Below, piece by piece: positions 12,801-26,600 of a stretch of 64,000 nucleotides of DNA. This stretch comes from Leuctra nigra (lineage: Eukaryota; Arthropoda; Insecta; Plecoptera; Leuctridae), in contig OW203762.1 of the NCBI GenBank assembly GCA_934045905.1, forward strand, positions 24,832,345 to 24,896,344, read 5' to 3'. A program made the translations under genes and the position numbers. A model generated the notes under the pieces. The model searched no databases. It was not told the DNA's origin and saw nothing but the letters and a program-made list of their open reading frames with translations. How positions within the stretch are numbered: the stretch's first letter is position 1; each line of letters begins with the position of its first letter.

Positions 12801-14662
12801 CATTACAATATTGAAACATTTTATCGTAATTATTGTTAAGGCTGAACTTGATAAAAGGGGGTAGGATTGATTTTAAAATTTTATTCTGAATAATGGTTAT
12901 TTGATGAAGATGAATGTAAGAAGCATTACCCCAGGCCAAAATACCATAATTTATAATCGATTCGCCCAAAGCCAAATACACCGATCTTAACATGGTAAAA
13001 GATAGATAATTTTTGAGAATATAAAGCCTATAAGCACACATCCTTAATTTATTACATAAAACATCTATGTGAGGTCTCCAAGAGAAGTTATTATCAACGG
13101 TCACCCCCAAATACACATAGCTAGAAACAGTTTCAATTGTAGTAGAGCAACCAATACAAGCATGACCTCGACAGAGGCGATGAAGACAATCATAAGAATG
13201 ATAAATAATATTAACAGGTTGGAACTTTTCTCTGTATGAGGTGAACATACATGGACAATTTTTGTTTTGCTTGCATTAATAACTAGGTTTTTATCATGAG
13301 TACATTTCAAAACGTTAGTGACGTTAGTGAAAGTACATTTGGCACGCACAACTAAAACACAACGTTGAAAGAAACGGATTGGCTGCTGTTCAGGGCCTCT
13401 ATTCTAGAACTTTCGAATTCCCAATTCTGATGGAATTCGATTTCATGCAATGTTAATCCTTATGGCCGTAACCAGATTCCATCAGATTATCAATGAAATC
13501 AGAGCTAAACTACTTGAGTTACTAACACTTTAGTCTTTACCATAGACTTCATCGATGATGCCATTAAATGTTTATAACCAATCCATTTCTTTTCAACACC
13601 GTTTTTAATTTGGCAAAGAGTAAATAGGTTACCTACACATAATTCAATAAACATTTTCATTGTACACTAATAACACAATAAACCAATCTAGATTTGATAT
13701 CAAGCATAAAAGGGAATCGACTGTGCCTGTGTGGATGTATAAAAATAAAAAATGTCGTACTTACACAAAGATATTTGTTTTGGCCCAATCGCAGACGTTG
13801 TTAGACTGCTGGACTGCATAGCTTCCCAGCAAGAATGTGTACTCCTTCGTAACTCCCCAAGCCTTGATGGATTGCGTTTGCACTCCATCGATAAGCCCCG
13901 GAGCATAGTGATTGATCTAGAACAATTCAAAACTAAACTTAGAAACAGTAAGTTACAAACATTAAGTATTTGAGTTTTGCAAAATGTAAACATTCACAAA
14001 AAAGTAATTCACACAAACTGAACAACCACCTAAGCATTGTAGGTAATTACTCTAGCTCTTGCCTACTAAAAGGCTGTAATGACTGTTTAAATATCTTTTT
14101 GTGCCAAAATTACTTGTCTCCAATAATGCACTAACTGGCATCATTTTTAAGAATATTCAGTAAATGAGCAGGGACCGGAACCGAAAATAGCCTTTATTTA
14201 AATATTATTTGGGTTCCATACGGGTTCTTTAAATAATTCAAATAAATATTGCTTTAAATATTGCTTAAAACTGACATGATTTTACTCAGCTGCCATAAGA
14301 TAAATAAAATAGATATGAAATGTTCAAGTTTATATGTTAATGTTAAATATGAAATTATTTACTACCATCTACAGTTTTCAAATAAATGATCGATTAATGT
14401 TAGACATTTCTGAGCCTGTAAGTTCCCAAAAGTTAATTTAAAAAAAAATATAGTCCTAATTTGATGGGACCAATTGAAACCCTTATGGAACCGAAATAGA
14501 ACTGGAATCAGAACTGATTTTCACTTGGGTTCCAGTCACTGGTGAGGGGTCACAGAGAGTATTATTGCAATTGTACATGATTAGTGTATTTACAAGAGAA
14601 ATCACAATACTTTGTTTAAAACTACGTACTAGGTCCTACCTGTATAACCCAATTTTTTATTA

Positions 14663-14693
<31 letters not shown>

Positions 14694-17600
14694 AGTCTAT
14701 ATTCTCAACAGAGCCAGGCTCCACTAGTGAGAATGTAATATAGAGAAGGGAGGAGAGGAAACCCGGTACCGGCATGTAGCCTACTCCTGACGAAAGATAC
14801 CAAGGGGACCAACGGCTTAACGTCCCTTCCGAAGGACGGTGTAACATTCACAGCACGAGCCTCCACAACCCGCGCCATCGAGAGACTGATAACAGGTGGA
14901 GGGAGGTCGTCACACTGACCCCCAAACACCCCAGTCTCTCTGACCCAACGGCAGCAACCTGGCAAGGCAGAGTTGAATGGTCACCCATCCAATCGCTGAC
15001 CACGCTCAATGTTGCTTAACCTCGGTGATCCAACGAGAACCGAGGTATCCAACACACCAGCCGTTGGTCTATCGAGATGGCTAGCTTAGAATCAAGGTTT
15101 CGGTATATACCTATCCTATACAATAGGTATATTTCAATTAGTTAATTTCTTTCTTGTAAAAGGTAATATAAGTAGGTACACTCCCCCAAATAATAAACGG
15201 TACTTGGTACAAAATGTATTGGCTACTGGGCCGGTTCCTTGACAATCAATCCAATTGTTATTATCAATGAAATCAGAGCTCACCTAAAAGAGTTAGATAA
15301 TGCGTTAGCACTGACTTCATGGGATGATGCCATCAAACCTTAATCAGTCAATTCATTTCCTTTCGAGTACCGTTTATTATTTGGGGGAGTGAACCTACCT
15401 ATACCGAAACATTTTCGTTGTGCCTACCTAATTGGCATCAATAAACCAAGTACCTTAGGTAGCTATCGTAAACAGAAAGAAGTATACGAGGTTTAACGCT
15501 GTCTCACCCATGCCCTGACGTGTGGAGCCTTCTCTTGCGTGTAGTCGTGCACGTTCCAGTACGTATGGTTGAGATGCGAGCCGACAACGATGGCGGCGTC
15601 CTTGGCATGGCCGAGGTAGGGCTTCACCGCCTCGCTGGTGGCCTTGTAGTAGACGGGCACGTTCTCCTGAGCCCACTCGTAGCCTGCGCCCGACCACTGC
15701 TTCGTGCTGCACCACGCCTTATCCGCATAATCCAGTGCTCCTGTATCGCGCAGGAAGAGACCGGTGCTGGAAGCTGGAGCAATACACACCGGAGTTTAGT
15801 GATGTCACTTAGGTTAATGAAATTAAGCCCGGTTATACAATTAAGTTAAAGTGGATTTTAACTGCCTAAAGGGCTGCATTTCTTTGGCTGTTGCAATGGT
15901 TTCAACCGATCCTACCCCCAGCCTTCTCAACAGACACTTCGTTCCCGGTTAGCTGCCTGATGACGACTAATTAATAAAGCTACAGATGCTATTCTCTGGG
16001 GTGGCAATATAATGCAAGTACAAAATGATGTCACCCATTATGACTTCATGGTACAACTAGCATGGTGGGAGCAAGTAACCTGCAGATGAAGTTTGATATC
16101 TAGGTAATAGCTAGGGTAATAGTTTCAGAAACTTTATTTTCTGTGGATAAACATGCACATTAAGTGACTTGACCTTGATCATGTTAAATGAAGGAGCAAT
16201 TCTAGAGTGAAGACGCTTATCGTAAAATTACTAATTTGTACTATTTTGTGTATACTATTTATTTTCAGAGATTTATTTTTGCTGAGACAGTTCAGTTTAT
16301 TATTCTTCCTCCCTGCAGATTGCCAAATGTGTGATTTTGTGGCATGGGAAATTGAAATTGTATTATATACCTATGTATTTGTATGTAATTTTAATGTCAC
16401 AGCATATCAAAATATTTGTTGAAAAGAGTTCTTAGGTGTACACGCGTTCCTAAGATTTATTAGCTTTCTTGACAGATTAATTGCCAACCAACCTTTGAAG
16501 CCGCCATGCTTCTGGATGTCATAGGTCACAAGACCGCCGATACAGAGCAGCATCAGGAAGCTGCAGAAGCGCCATGGGAATGTCCTTGTCAAAGTCATTT
16601 TGCTAATGAGTTCCTGGAAAACAGCCAAGAAGACAGCGCGTTAGGTAATTACATCCATCCATTCGAAGACTGATCTCTTTTTATTGAGAGAATGCAATGA
16701 GACATTATTACAGGCATTCAATAATCGTCCATTTTTTATGGTGGTTCTTCCTACTCCGAATGGGAAAATACAATATTTAGGTCAAATCAGGCTACCATTG
16801 GTCCCACTGTGTGCGTAACTGTAAAAGGTAAAAGTAAAATACCAAATTCAGCTAAATATAGGTAGGACACTTGCAGCTATTGGAATGTTCTTGTCGAAAT
16901 TCAAAACCAATACTTTTAAATAGGTACAATTTTAATATTTCAATCACATTTCTGTAAGAGATTCTTTCAAAAACAACTTGTTAGTTGAAAATCTGACAGA
17001 AAACGCCGTTGCGTTACGCAACATTAGGAAAGAAGTAAAAAATAACGAAAATTCAAATTACCTATCGCCTTGTTTCACTCTGAATAATCCCACAAATGCA
17101 CTTCGCAACGATTTAACACAACCAACAAGTAGTCTACATACTTATCGCACACAAATATTATAACAAGTCAGGGGTAGTTCCGCGCTGGTGTGACGACAAA
17201 GGGAGGACGACTGACAACACGCCAACGACCTTAGAAATGCAGACAGCTGCTTTTGCCAAGCCACGATCAATACAACCCCCAGCGCAGCTCTACAATGCAA
17301 CCCCAAAACATCGACTGCCGACTCTACCTTCGCAATGCTCTTTGAACCACAAACAAATATTTGAAGCCACAATTCTGTTATGAAGTATACAAGGTCAACA
17401 TGCCACACACTTCCTTCGGGTGTTATCACTTATCAAGAAACACGAGCGTACTTTTCTATGACCCTACCCAGCCGCCTGACCCAGTCAGACTAAATTATTT
17501 CTACTAAAAAGTGTTTACTAAATTGGATAATACTCCTGGCGGCAAAAAGTGCTTGCCCCAAGGCCATGTCATGTCCATAAAAGCGACGCTACCATGAAGC

Positions 17601-20600
17601 AGGTATGCTTCGAATGTAGTGCGTTAAAATCTAGTGATGTGGTCTCAACAGAAGCACCTGCGTGTGCAAGAAGCATGCAACAATGCAATGTCATGCTCAC
17701 AGTAGAAGACTCCCAGGATTCTTATTATTATCTATCATCACCGTGTCTATCATCCTAGTTATTATCGTGCCTCCTTGCTTTATAAATCAGATTTCAAGCA
17801 GTTCATTGGAAACCATGATTCAACAACGATGAAATTATAATAGGCTACGAAGGAAAACTCTACAAAGAAAAACATAAATAAAATATCAATAACTTTTGAA
17901 CAACTGAAATCATAAAATGTGAAAATACAGCATCTAAAACTAAATCATACAGCCCCTCAAGAAGTATACTCATTAATTAATAGTTGTACTCTATTTCTTG
18001 AGTAATTTTCTATTTATATACCTAACACCTAAAATAAAAACACATATTATTAGCTATTTTTTTAATTCTTCTGAAATGTTCTAAAGCACATGCACACTAA
18101 ATAATGATTTATTGACAAATTGTGCTAAAAAAATTAAAATGAAATAAATAGAATTTAGTACCTGAATATTTGACCTCTTATGAGACAAGATATGAAATCC
18201 ATGGCAGCCAATGAAAAGGGTTGTGTTAAAACAGCTTCCCAAGTGTGAATTTTCAATTGGCATGCACATTTTTCACAGTATACTAATTTTGTAACTGCTA
18301 TTTTACTTTTGCATTCTAGTCCCTTCTTAGGGGCGCGTCCTTAATTAAGTAGACACAGTTTCTTTATGCCTTTGTCGACCTCGACCCCCCTCCCCCCCCC
18401 CCCCCCCCATGTCATAGGTTGTCACAACTTATCACAAAATGTATGACCCCCCCCCCCCCCCCCCCCCCGTAATAATTGCGTCACATATTGACAGACCATT
18501 CCCACCTATATCAAGAAAAAATTGCATAAATTATGGTATATTTATTTGGTTTTACTGTATTTACGCACGCTTTTACTAATTTTAGTTTCAAGGAAGTGTA
18601 CCTCTTCTCCCCCCCCCCCCCTTATCAAACTGTCACAAATAGCAATACTCCGCCCCCCCCCCCCCCCCCACCCCTAATCGAATGGACGCCACCTTACCCC
18701 TACAGAGTTACCTACATCAAAATAAAATGGAGGAGGGGGGCACACCTAATAAAATCATATTCTAAAACATTTTACAAACCACGAATTTTGCACAAATTAT
18801 GGGCAGTTTTATGGTTTTTTGCAACCATACCAAATTCGAAAATTCAATATACAGGTTTCAATTGGCCATGGGCAATTCAACAACATAACGCGCCCCCCCA
18901 AAAACGCATTATACTATACTCGAGAATGGAAAAACATTTCTATGAAAGAATTTCAATATCTACAGTAGATAGTATAAAATAACAGCCAATTAGCTCTTTG
19001 CCTCGCGAGGAAATAAATGTAGTACATAACCGAAAAGGGATCAATCATAATGGGATATGGCAATATCAATTCAGCACAAATCAGTAATCTATTTTAGCAC
19101 AAAAATAATATACAACATGTCTAGTTCAAAATGTCACTGCTTCATAGTTTTACTTTTAGCTGATTCAGTTCGTTCTGCAAGTGGAGGAAGGTGATTCAAC
19201 CTTTAACAGTTTTTTTAACTCCTCTCTTCTTCAACGGCACTTCTTTCTACCAAATTATCTGATTAATTTTTAAAATGTACCAGGCATTGCCAACCTTTTA
19301 CTATACCGTGCTATAGAATAAAGAAACTGAGTGGCAAATAATTTACTTGGTCTTTCTTTGATGCCCCACATTGCTTTAACGAAAATAATTGGGAAATGCA
19401 CCAATGCCAATTATTTATTTAAATGTCATAATTATGGGAGTTTCGCACATGCAGGCAACATTTTTCGCTATTTGCTCGGCACCAATCACCACTTTCCAAT
19501 CATCAGTTTGGAAACAAAAAGAACAATAATCATGCATTGATTTCGAATCATTTTGAGTGAATTTAAAACTTTGATGAGTAGGCACCTAATTCCGGTACCA
19601 AGTGCTGACACATAAACTATGCTCTGCTTCAAAGTTTGTTTTTAAGTCCTTGAAACTTGCAGACTAGACTAGTGCCTGCCTGTCAATCCATATTATATTT
19701 CCTCTTTTCCCTTCCCTTCCTTCAGGTCTGCATACATACATTTGAAACTCTGTACCTAACAACTTTCAGATATTATGTTAGTTAAAAAACAATATGTAAA
19801 TTATATAATACTTCCATTATTGGACAAGTGAGGTCACTTCACTCAGCCAAACAGGTCACCTCATTTACCTACCAGGTTCAAACTGTCTATTTTGCAGGGG
19901 AGGGGGGGGGGGGGGGGGGGGGGGGGAATATGAAAATAAAAATCCTGGAATGAAGGTGTAATATGGAAATGGAAAGTACTTTTTAAGTGAAATATGACAT
20001 ATTAATTGAAGATGGTCTAAAACAAAGAATACCTACTTTGCAACTTTGGTACAGTTACTTGGGTCCCTCAGCATCAAGCAGGTCCGAGACATAGCCCCCA
20101 GGAATTTTTTTGTAAATGTAAACTCAGTTAAAGTATTTTGGTGCGTTTAAAACACCAAATTTTGTTCAATTTTGTTCAATGGAGCAAGAAGAGGTCTAAA
20201 AAAACAATTTTCTTTTACATCTATTTTCCTACTTTTTATAGAATTATGAAAAATTATGAAAAATCATTAATTTCAAAATTAATCCAACTTAAATTCAATA
20301 ATTTCAATTCATTCAAAATACTACCTTTTCAGGATTTCCAAAATTGTATTTAAAATATGTACCTACCTAACGGTGGGGGGAGGGGGGGGGGATACTGGGA
20401 CACAATTGAAAAGCAGAACAAAGGAAGTGGTTAATTTGGGGCGGACGAGGGCGCACGCGTCCCCTCGCTCTTTTTTCAGGGTGGACGCAGTCCGCCCACT
20501 TATTTTTTATAGAAGTAAAAATTGGCTTAAATGGTGTACAAAACGCGTAGAAAGGCACCAAATTTGGTCCTGAAATTCAAAATTTTCCCGGGGCTATGCG

Positions 20601-23600
20601 CCCCGGACCCACGTTGTATTGTTGGGGGACCCTCCTCCCAAACCCCCCATTGTTTTTGTAAACAAATATGTTTCTTTGACATCTCCCAGTGTCTGCCCAC
20701 TTATTATTTTACAAATTAACCACCGAACAAAGGGTGGGAAATCACCTCAAGCCGCACATCAATTTGCACCTCGTTACCTAAATACATTTTTTTATCTAGA
20801 TGATAACATATAATTGTATTTGCCTACCTGACAGAAAGCCTGGCAGAGTTTGACAGAATCACCTCGTTGCTTGCCTTTCAGCAATGTAATATTTATTCCT
20901 TGAAATGAGAGCAACGTTTCACGAAGTATCTTGACATTAAGATTCATCCACTCGCCACGATCTGTAATAAATTCAGACATAAATTGCAATAGGTAGGTAT
21001 AAAATATTTAGTGGTCAAGGATAAAAGGACATGGTGACAAAAAGGCTACAGAATAACTTGTGAATAACATGCCCGATTGGCAATAACTGATTTTTAAAAG
21101 TGCACTGTCACTTGCAAGATCTGCTTTCGCACTCAATACGGAACAAAAAGATTCTTGCCCAGGGCGCCGAAAAGTCACGGGCCGGCCCTGTTTGGAACAG
21201 AGCATGCGTGTGGAACTCGGCTCAAGTCACTGATTTCTCTGACAACTCAAGCAACTTGTGTGCTGGCCGAATATGGGCCTGTATATATTCATTATGTCAT
21301 CAGAGCCATGGCTTGAGCAGCGATATGAACTTGTGGTCATGTGAATTGTGTCTTATACTTACTCAGATATTCCAGTAGGAGGGCAGAGGGGCCTGTCTGC
21401 TTCTCGTAAAGCTTCTGCCAAACCGCAAAACATTCCATATCCGACTTGAGGCAAAGAGTCAGGCTGGATAGCAACTAAAAATCAAATAGTTATTATTATT
21501 ATGACCTTCCAATCACATATTTTAGTATTGGTACTAATTAAAATGCTAAGAAAAGAAAACTAATTTTCACAATTTAGCAGTTGCATTATTAGCCAAAGCC
21601 CAGGGGCCAGATTCACAAAAAGTATTATCTCCTATGTACTATCTTTGGTATTATCTTTCATTTAACATGGTGTTTTTAAAATTAAATCAAAAGATAGGTA
21701 ATACAAATTAGCAGATAATACCTTTCGTGAATCCAGCCCCAGTAGTAGACACAAACAGCATTGGTGTGATGCGCAATGTTAAATTGTTCAAGGAGACGCA
21801 CACACTTTGTAAGAGCCTTCGCAACATTATTCATAGCTTTTACGAGCTTCTTTTGTTTTATATCAGCAATGCAAAAAATTGAATTTTCCCCCATGGACAG
21901 AGATGTTGGGCTTGTTGACGGGTCAGATTTAGCTTAGTATACCTACCTACCTATAAATGGAGGTAGGTACATCGATATATTTTTGTAATGTAGGTTAAGG
22001 TACCTATCTAAGTGATTCTTTATCATACTATAGATTTCTCCGGAGCCTACAATAGGCCATTTAAGAAAGTCAGTGTGCATGCGATTAAGCCTGACAGGCC
22101 CACAGCCCTCTAGTACAGCGTTCGCCAACCGGTGGTCCGCGGACCACTGGTGGTCCGCGAGAAAATTTTGGTGGTCCGCAGAGAAATTTGGAAGTTTACT
22201 TTTAAGTTTCCATGCAATTTATTTAATCAAGCGAGCGTCTCCACTTGAACCTTATGGCTCGAATCTCTGTTGTTTTTTTTTGTGTGTGTATTTGTGCAAA
22301 ATTGGCGTCTTCTGCCAAACGAAGTAATGGATCAGGCCAATTTTTTCACACAACTTAAATTACTATTCTCGTTATGGTCGAAATGATTTTCAGCAAGTTC
22401 GCTCCATTGGTTGCATCGGAAACTTGATGTGTAGATATAGTTAGCTTGGCAATGGGGATGAAGGAAACTCTGTGTATATAACTGCAATAGTTTGACCGAT
22501 CATCACCAAATTTTGCAAGGTCATGTGTACCAGCATTATAAGTGATTTTTTACAAATCTGTAATGAGCTTCAAGAGTAATAGACATTTTACTGACATTTG
22601 TATACTTAATTTAAAACGCCCTATAGCCACACCACCATTTGACCTATCAAATGGTCTTTGATTAATCTGATCAATCAAACTCATATTTTGCATGGTCGTT
22701 CAGACCAACATCGTCTCTTATTTTACAAATTTTCAGTCCTACCAGTCAAGAACATAGATGCACTTATTGACACTTTTAATAACTGTCAGAAATTACATTT
22801 CAAAACAGAAATTCCACTGCATTCTGGGTTGCTCTATGTAGCAAAGCAAAGTTTATAGATGGCTATTCTCAATATCAATGTAAGACAGATTCTTTTATTA
22901 GTGGATCATATTGCAATACATAATGTAGTCAAAATGTAATGTAGGTATTTCATATACATAGGTATAGGTATACCTTATCTAAAATAATTTATTTTACGAT
23001 ATGGATTGTGTTTCACAGTTATGAAAACAACGTTTTGACTAGATAGCATCATATTTTACACATTTCCAGCCTAATCGGTCAAGAATTTACAGACTTATTG
23101 CTGTTTTAAGTGTTTGAATATCTGTCCAAAGAGATTGATGGAAAAATATCAGTACAATAATATGTTATTTAATTGATCCAGAGTGTTTATGAAAAGTTGC
23201 AAGGAAAATTGGTAATAAATAATGTATAGTTAGTTATCTTTGATTAATTGGATCGTGCTATGATTGGCGATGTCGTGCGTGTCGGTGCTCGCTCATCAAC
23301 GCGTTACACCGAGCGTTTTCCTAGTTTAGAAAAATGGCCATTCAATACAAATGTACTGAATTCGGATATGTTTCAATACGTATTAAATGCCTTAATGCCA
23401 ATACCTATTTAAGAGTCATTTTAAACGCTTTTCCTGGAAAAAAAAAAGTTGGCTGAAATAGCATAGAAACCCGCCAAATGACTTCCTGAAAACCAAAAAT
23501 TTCTGGGGCTAAGCGCCCCGGACCCGCTTGAGGCTGGGGGGCCCTCCCCCCAGACCCCCCATTGTCTCCCTCACCAATCGTGTTTCCCGTCATACGTATT

Positions 23601-26600
23601 TTAAGCGCCTAAGTGGTCCGCGAGATATAAAATTGTCATATAAGTGGTCCGCAAGGTCCAAAAGGTTGGCGACCGCTGGTCTAGTATGTAGTGACTACAG
23701 GGGCGGCCGGTCCAGGTATGCGGGTAATGCGCAGCATACCCAGGCGATTTCAGCAAATAAATCAATAATAATATTAATATATCGCTGAGTGATTATGGTT
23801 TAACTTTATTAAATTGCTTTTTCGAAGTTGCGAATCAATGTTTTTTTGTTGAGTAGTATATCGTAATTCATACTGCAGCGATAGGTAGAGCCAGTTTTAA
23901 ATGGTGATGCGCGAATTCGCGAATTGTTCTGATTGCACTATTTTTTTCTACTAAAATCCATTTCATTGTGTATAGAACCCAAATCTACCATTTTTACATC
24001 GCGAAAAAAAACGAAATCCAACCCTGATCGCGATATTCAACATTTTCCGCGAAATGACCACGAAATAAAGGGTTTCTATTAAAATTACTGCTTTTATCCC
24101 CCTAACAGGTCACACAACAACAAACGAAACCAGTTTCTTTCCATGTGCTACTCACTCAACCCCCTCCCCCTCGCCAGACACTTTGCTACCCACCCTCAAA
24201 GTGAACCAGACCAGTCTAACCAGTTGATGATGCCTCCAGGCTGCTTTGTTTTGCGCCCCCATCTGTTTAAGGTCGACCGGTTTTCCCAACCCTCTTTCCA
24301 CCCTCAACCAGTCCCAACTATTTATCAATAGTCTACTTACACAGAAGGATATTTTGGAACAATTACTGCACTGAAAATGGTTGGATTGGGAAAGAAAATA
24401 TCTTGTCAAACTATACATTTTGCGTCATGAAATTTTAAATATGTATCATCTATACAGAGAAAATGTGGGTTGGGGAAAAGACAGTACAGAGCATTAAAGA
24501 CGCCATTCTAGACAAGCCTATTTCAGTGCTAATAGTGCATGACCAATCCATTCCAATCCCTCCTCCAAAGTGGCATACATGTTTTTCATCAAATTATGGT
24601 TTCTGGGGGCTATTACAATGTGTTTTATAACCAATTTAATATCACCACAAAATCGCGAAATCCCTCTTCCAGAAAAAACACAAAAAACGAAATTGATGAT
24701 TTTAAAAACGAATTTTAAGAAATAAAATCACCATTTAAAACTGGCTCTAGCGATAGGTTATGCGAGTAAGAACGTCGCATGCCCAGGGTAGCGATGGAGT
24801 TGATTTACTGCGCAAGTACTGGGCATCTTAGCGGGGAAGGGAGCGCGGAAAACACAGCCTAGGTTATGCGCTCGAGAGAGGAGCGTTCTTCTTGCGTCAT
24901 ATCACGTGACTATGATCGCCAGTCACACGCGGGAACTTATCCGAGTGTTGGGCAGAGCTTTATAAGTATTTTATTCAGTGTGTTGTAATTATTATGTGTT
25001 TTTCTTTGACTTCAACATGGATATGACAAACAACGACAAACCCTCCAACCGCCCAAGCACTAAATATAGGATTCAATTTCAATACCGCATACCCAGGTCT
25101 GAACCCCACCACACGCCACTGAGTGACTAGTGTCTGTTTGGTGTCTGTCATAAATGTACATGTGTTCGAGAAGGCTGTGGGTGGGATGACGTCATGCCGA
25201 GTCCTTTGAAGTGCGCCCTGCGCATGCGTTTAAGCCCGACAACATTAGTACCACACCTCACCACCAGATGTATCTTTACTTTCTTAAATGGCCTATTGCC
25301 GAGGTAGGTATACAACTATTATCACCAAAAAAATACACAGAATCACAGTTTATTCTGAATGGTGCCATCAAGATGGTGGCAACTATGACATGACACCAAC
25401 CACATGCAAACTACGAATAGATAGGTAAACGAGAGATGGGATCTAAACTTCAAGGTCTCTTGCAATGTTAGAGGTGGATGTGTAGTGAATTAATGTGTGA
25501 ATTAATGAAAAGTTTTAAGTTTTTGTGGATTTCGATGCAGTTTCATTGGCACCATTGATGGTTCAATTTTTGTACCATCAATGCAATTAATATATACCTA
25601 CTAAGGCCGGGTAGGACCAACTCTGGATTAAGTTAACTCTCGATGATTAGTGGAAATTAGTGAATCTTATTGGCTATGGAATTCGCGCCAACTTGTTTCA
25701 TTGGTTAACCCTCGAGAGTTAACTTAATCCAGAGTTGGTCCTACCCCGCCTAATAGCACTAATAGCAGGGTTGGCAAGCCGGTCAATTGACCAAGTTTCA
25801 TTTGACCGGTCAAAAAACGGTCAAATTTGTAATTAGGTGGTATTGCACATTTATTTTTTGTAAGTTGGTAGTAGTTTTTTCCACCCTCAGAAAATAGTGG
25901 ACTATGAGAAATAGATCATTGTAAAGTCCATGCACCACAGGCAGGCAGCCAGGTCTATGATGTTCGCAAAGTGAAGGGACAGACTGACTTATCTGAATTC
26001 TGTGATGATTATTGTTTGTTCTTTTTTCAAAGGCCACCATAAACAATACATATCTATTATTTTGACAATCATAATTCGGAAACTGATTCTTCTCCCGCTA
26101 GAAATTCAAATTTTCAGTGATTCCAACCTTACCTACGTGAATTCAATTCACTCATTTAATTATTATTTCTACTATTTCATTATTATGAGGTCAAGGCCAA
26201 CTAATATTCAATGATTTATTTTAATAGACTCTGAAAGTCTTTCTGCAACCCAAAATAATTAATTGACATAATTGAACATAATTGACCGAATTTCATTTGA
26301 CCGGTCAAAATGCCATCCCTAACTAATAGTAACAAATGATGAATGTTATCAGGGGTTTCACTGGTTTTTTGTAAGTATCAAATTGTTTGCAACAAAACAG
26401 AGAATGAATTGCTCTCAAAATGTTGCAAATGAAGGTAACTTTTACATCTCGTAATTTCAATCAATAATGGGTAGATGGGTAGAGAGAGATTGCGTTGGTT
26501 TGGACACATGAAAAGAATGGATCTCAAGAGAATACCAAGACAGGAGTTTGAAGAAACAGTGGTGGGAAGAAGAAGAGTGGGGAGACCAAAAGAGAAGTGG

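Noticed and set aside
17142..17758. Open frames of 69-95 codons in TMEM214 intron 8
   Set aside because: No motif, no plausible splice sites in phase and low-complexity composition.
22116..26321. A possible autonomous transposase within the hAT cluster
   Set aside because: No frame longer than about 100 codons and no hAT dimerisation or DDE motif was seen. All copies appear non-autonomous.
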